Source: Arcanobacterium_A sp034173665 (GTDB taxonomy: Bacteria > Actinomycetota > Actinomycetes > Actinomycetales > Actinomycetaceae). From it: 7,470 nt of DNA. Numbering within the stretch: position 1 is the first letter of the stretch; each line of letters opens with the position of its first letter. The stretch lies in contig JAXFDG010000139.1 of assembly GCA_034173665.1 (NCBI GenBank), positions 1 to 7,470 on the forward strand, given 5' to 3'. Of this stretch, positions 6,781 through 7,470 are shown piece by piece. Made by a program: the position numbers and the translations under genes. A model generated the notes under the pieces. That model saw only the letters and a list, made by a program, of their open reading frames with translations, made no database searches and was not told the DNA's origin.

Positions 6781-7470
6781 TTGGTTACCTCCACGTTAGT
6801 AATCCCAACGCGGTCTCCAGACTTCACACCAATCTGGTGTAAACCTAAACCAACCGCATTTTGTGGTACCCAAACCACGCCGTCTGGCATCTGCGCAGTA
6901 GCTACTGCAAATTGCAATGATCCATTTGGACCAGTAATTTCAAGATTTTCACGAACTCCGTACATCTTCGCAGTTTCGTTTGAAAGCACTGCTACTGGCT
7001 TACGTGCAGTATTTGCCAGATGCGGCTCGAAAGACTGTAGCGAACCACCGTCAAGAAGTTGTTTCCAAGTGGCTAGTACTGCGCCTCCGCCAAGTTCGGG
7101 AGCTACCGCTGAAATATTTGGTAGTTCAGCTCGCTGACCATCCCAGAAGCGAACCTGTGCATACTCAGCCACCACAGCAGCAAGAGTATCGAGCCCAAGC
7201 TCTACTCCAAGCTCGCGGGAAAGATCGTTGAGCACGCGTCGATCAGGTAACTGGGTCGAGGTGAGTACCTGGCCAAATGGTCGCATCCGGCCTTCCCAGT
7301 TCACGAAGGTTCCGCCCTTTTCTACTGGCGGAGCAACTGGCAAAAGCACATCCGCAAAATTAGTCGTTTCAGTTTCGCGAACTTCCAGCTGTACAACGAA
7401 AGTCTTTTCCAAGGCTTCCTTCGCATTAGCTGGGAGATCAGCTAGCTCAACACCAGCAAGAACGAAAGCA
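6777..7470 (-). CDS. nuoG: NADH-quinone oxidoreductase subunit G, C-terminal part (5' end outside window)
   Basis: Subunit G is the large iron-sulfur subunit of the peripheral arm of complex I. It relays electrons from NADH towards the quinone. Only the last 230 residues are visible, and the frame stays open to the right edge, so the N-terminal ferredoxin-like and iron-sulfur part is not seen. The visible piece belongs to the molybdopterin-oxidoreductase-like fold: a typical ADVLLPVAPPVEKGGTFVNW stretch at visible residues 39-58, followed by EGRMRPF. The C-terminal end (about 150-230) resembles the dinucleotide-binding domain of the same superfamily, with ARKPVAVLS, MPDGVVWVPQNAVG and GDRVGI. 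In complex I this fold normally carries no molybdenum cofactor (family knowledge). The stop codon overlaps the GTG start of nuoH by 4 nt. A TTG at 7412 lies inside the continuing conserved frame and is not a start. Identity is firm; full length is unknown. Confidence 0.93.
   Translation of the reverse strand, partial: AFVLAGVELADLPANAKEALEKTFVVQLEVRETETTNFADVLLPVAPPVEKGGTFVNWEGRMRPFGQVLTSTQLPDRRVLNDLSRELGVELGLDTLAAVVAEYAQVRFWDGQRAELPNISAVAPELGGGAVLATWKQLLDGGSLQSFEPHLANTARKPVAVLSNETAKMYGVRENLEITGPNGSLQFAVATAQMPDGVVWVPQNAVGLGLHQIGVKSGDRVGITNVEVTK
6788..6792 (-). promoter_or_regulatory. ribosome binding site of nuoH
   Basis: GGAGG lies inside the last codons of nuoG, 7 nt before the GTG at 6780. 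This site decides the unusual GTG start, which overlaps the nuoG stop as GTGA. Confidence 0.8.

Noticed and set aside
6781..7137. A 118-codon plus-strand open frame opposite nuoG
   Set aside because: It is antisense to conserved NuoG sequence and its product looks like a shadow translation with no domain.
6777..7412. A separate short gene starting at a TTG at 7412
   Set aside because: The same frame continues upstream to the window edge with NuoG-like sequence, so the TTG is an internal Leu codon.

Overview
The window holds one uninterrupted run of seven genes, all on the minus strand. They encode subunits of the proton-translocating NADH:quinone oxidoreductase (respiratory complex I, nuo). 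Read in the direction of transcription, from high to low coordinates, the order is nuoG (3' end only), nuoH, nuoI, nuoJ, nuoK, nuoL and nuoM (5' part, nearly complete). This is the canonical nuo order. The rest of nuoG and nuoA-F would be expected beyond position 7470, and nuoN beyond position 1.

The protein sequences point to an actinobacterium. NuoK, NuoI, NuoL and NuoM resemble actinobacterial versions. NuoH and NuoJ carry the long cytoplasmic C-terminal tails I know from that phylum: a Gly-Tyr-Pro-Val-Pro-Pro-Leu-Pro motif in NuoH and an ELAHERMR...PGG..AGVFA stretch in NuoJ. Base composition, sampled by eye on a few lines, is about 45-50% G+C. Codons often end in A or T (GCA, CCA, ACT, GGA). 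That is low for an actinobacterium and suggests one of the mid-GC lineages, such as some Actinomycetaceae or freshwater/host-associated lineages. I cannot name the genus from this sequence.

Layout: nuoG 3' end 7470-6777; nuoH 6780-5443; nuoI 5450-4749; nuoJ 4752-3781; nuoK 3781-3482; nuoL 3471-1516; nuoM 1497 to the left edge. The first four junctions overlap by 4, 8, 4 and 1 nt. The last two have gaps of 10 and 18 nt that hold only ribosome binding sites. No stretch is long enough for another gene, and I see no tRNA, insertion sequence, CRISPR array, promoter or terminator.

The genes work as one machine. NuoG and NuoI belong to the peripheral arm that passes electrons from NADH along iron-sulfur clusters. 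NuoH anchors that arm and forms part of the quinone pocket. NuoJ, NuoK, NuoL and NuoM build the membrane proton-pumping arm. The key charged residues of NuoL, NuoM and NuoK and all eight cluster cysteines of NuoI are present, so these subunits look functional. This is an ordinary housekeeping region. I found no new system in it; the points worth a second look are small sequence deviations and start-site issues.
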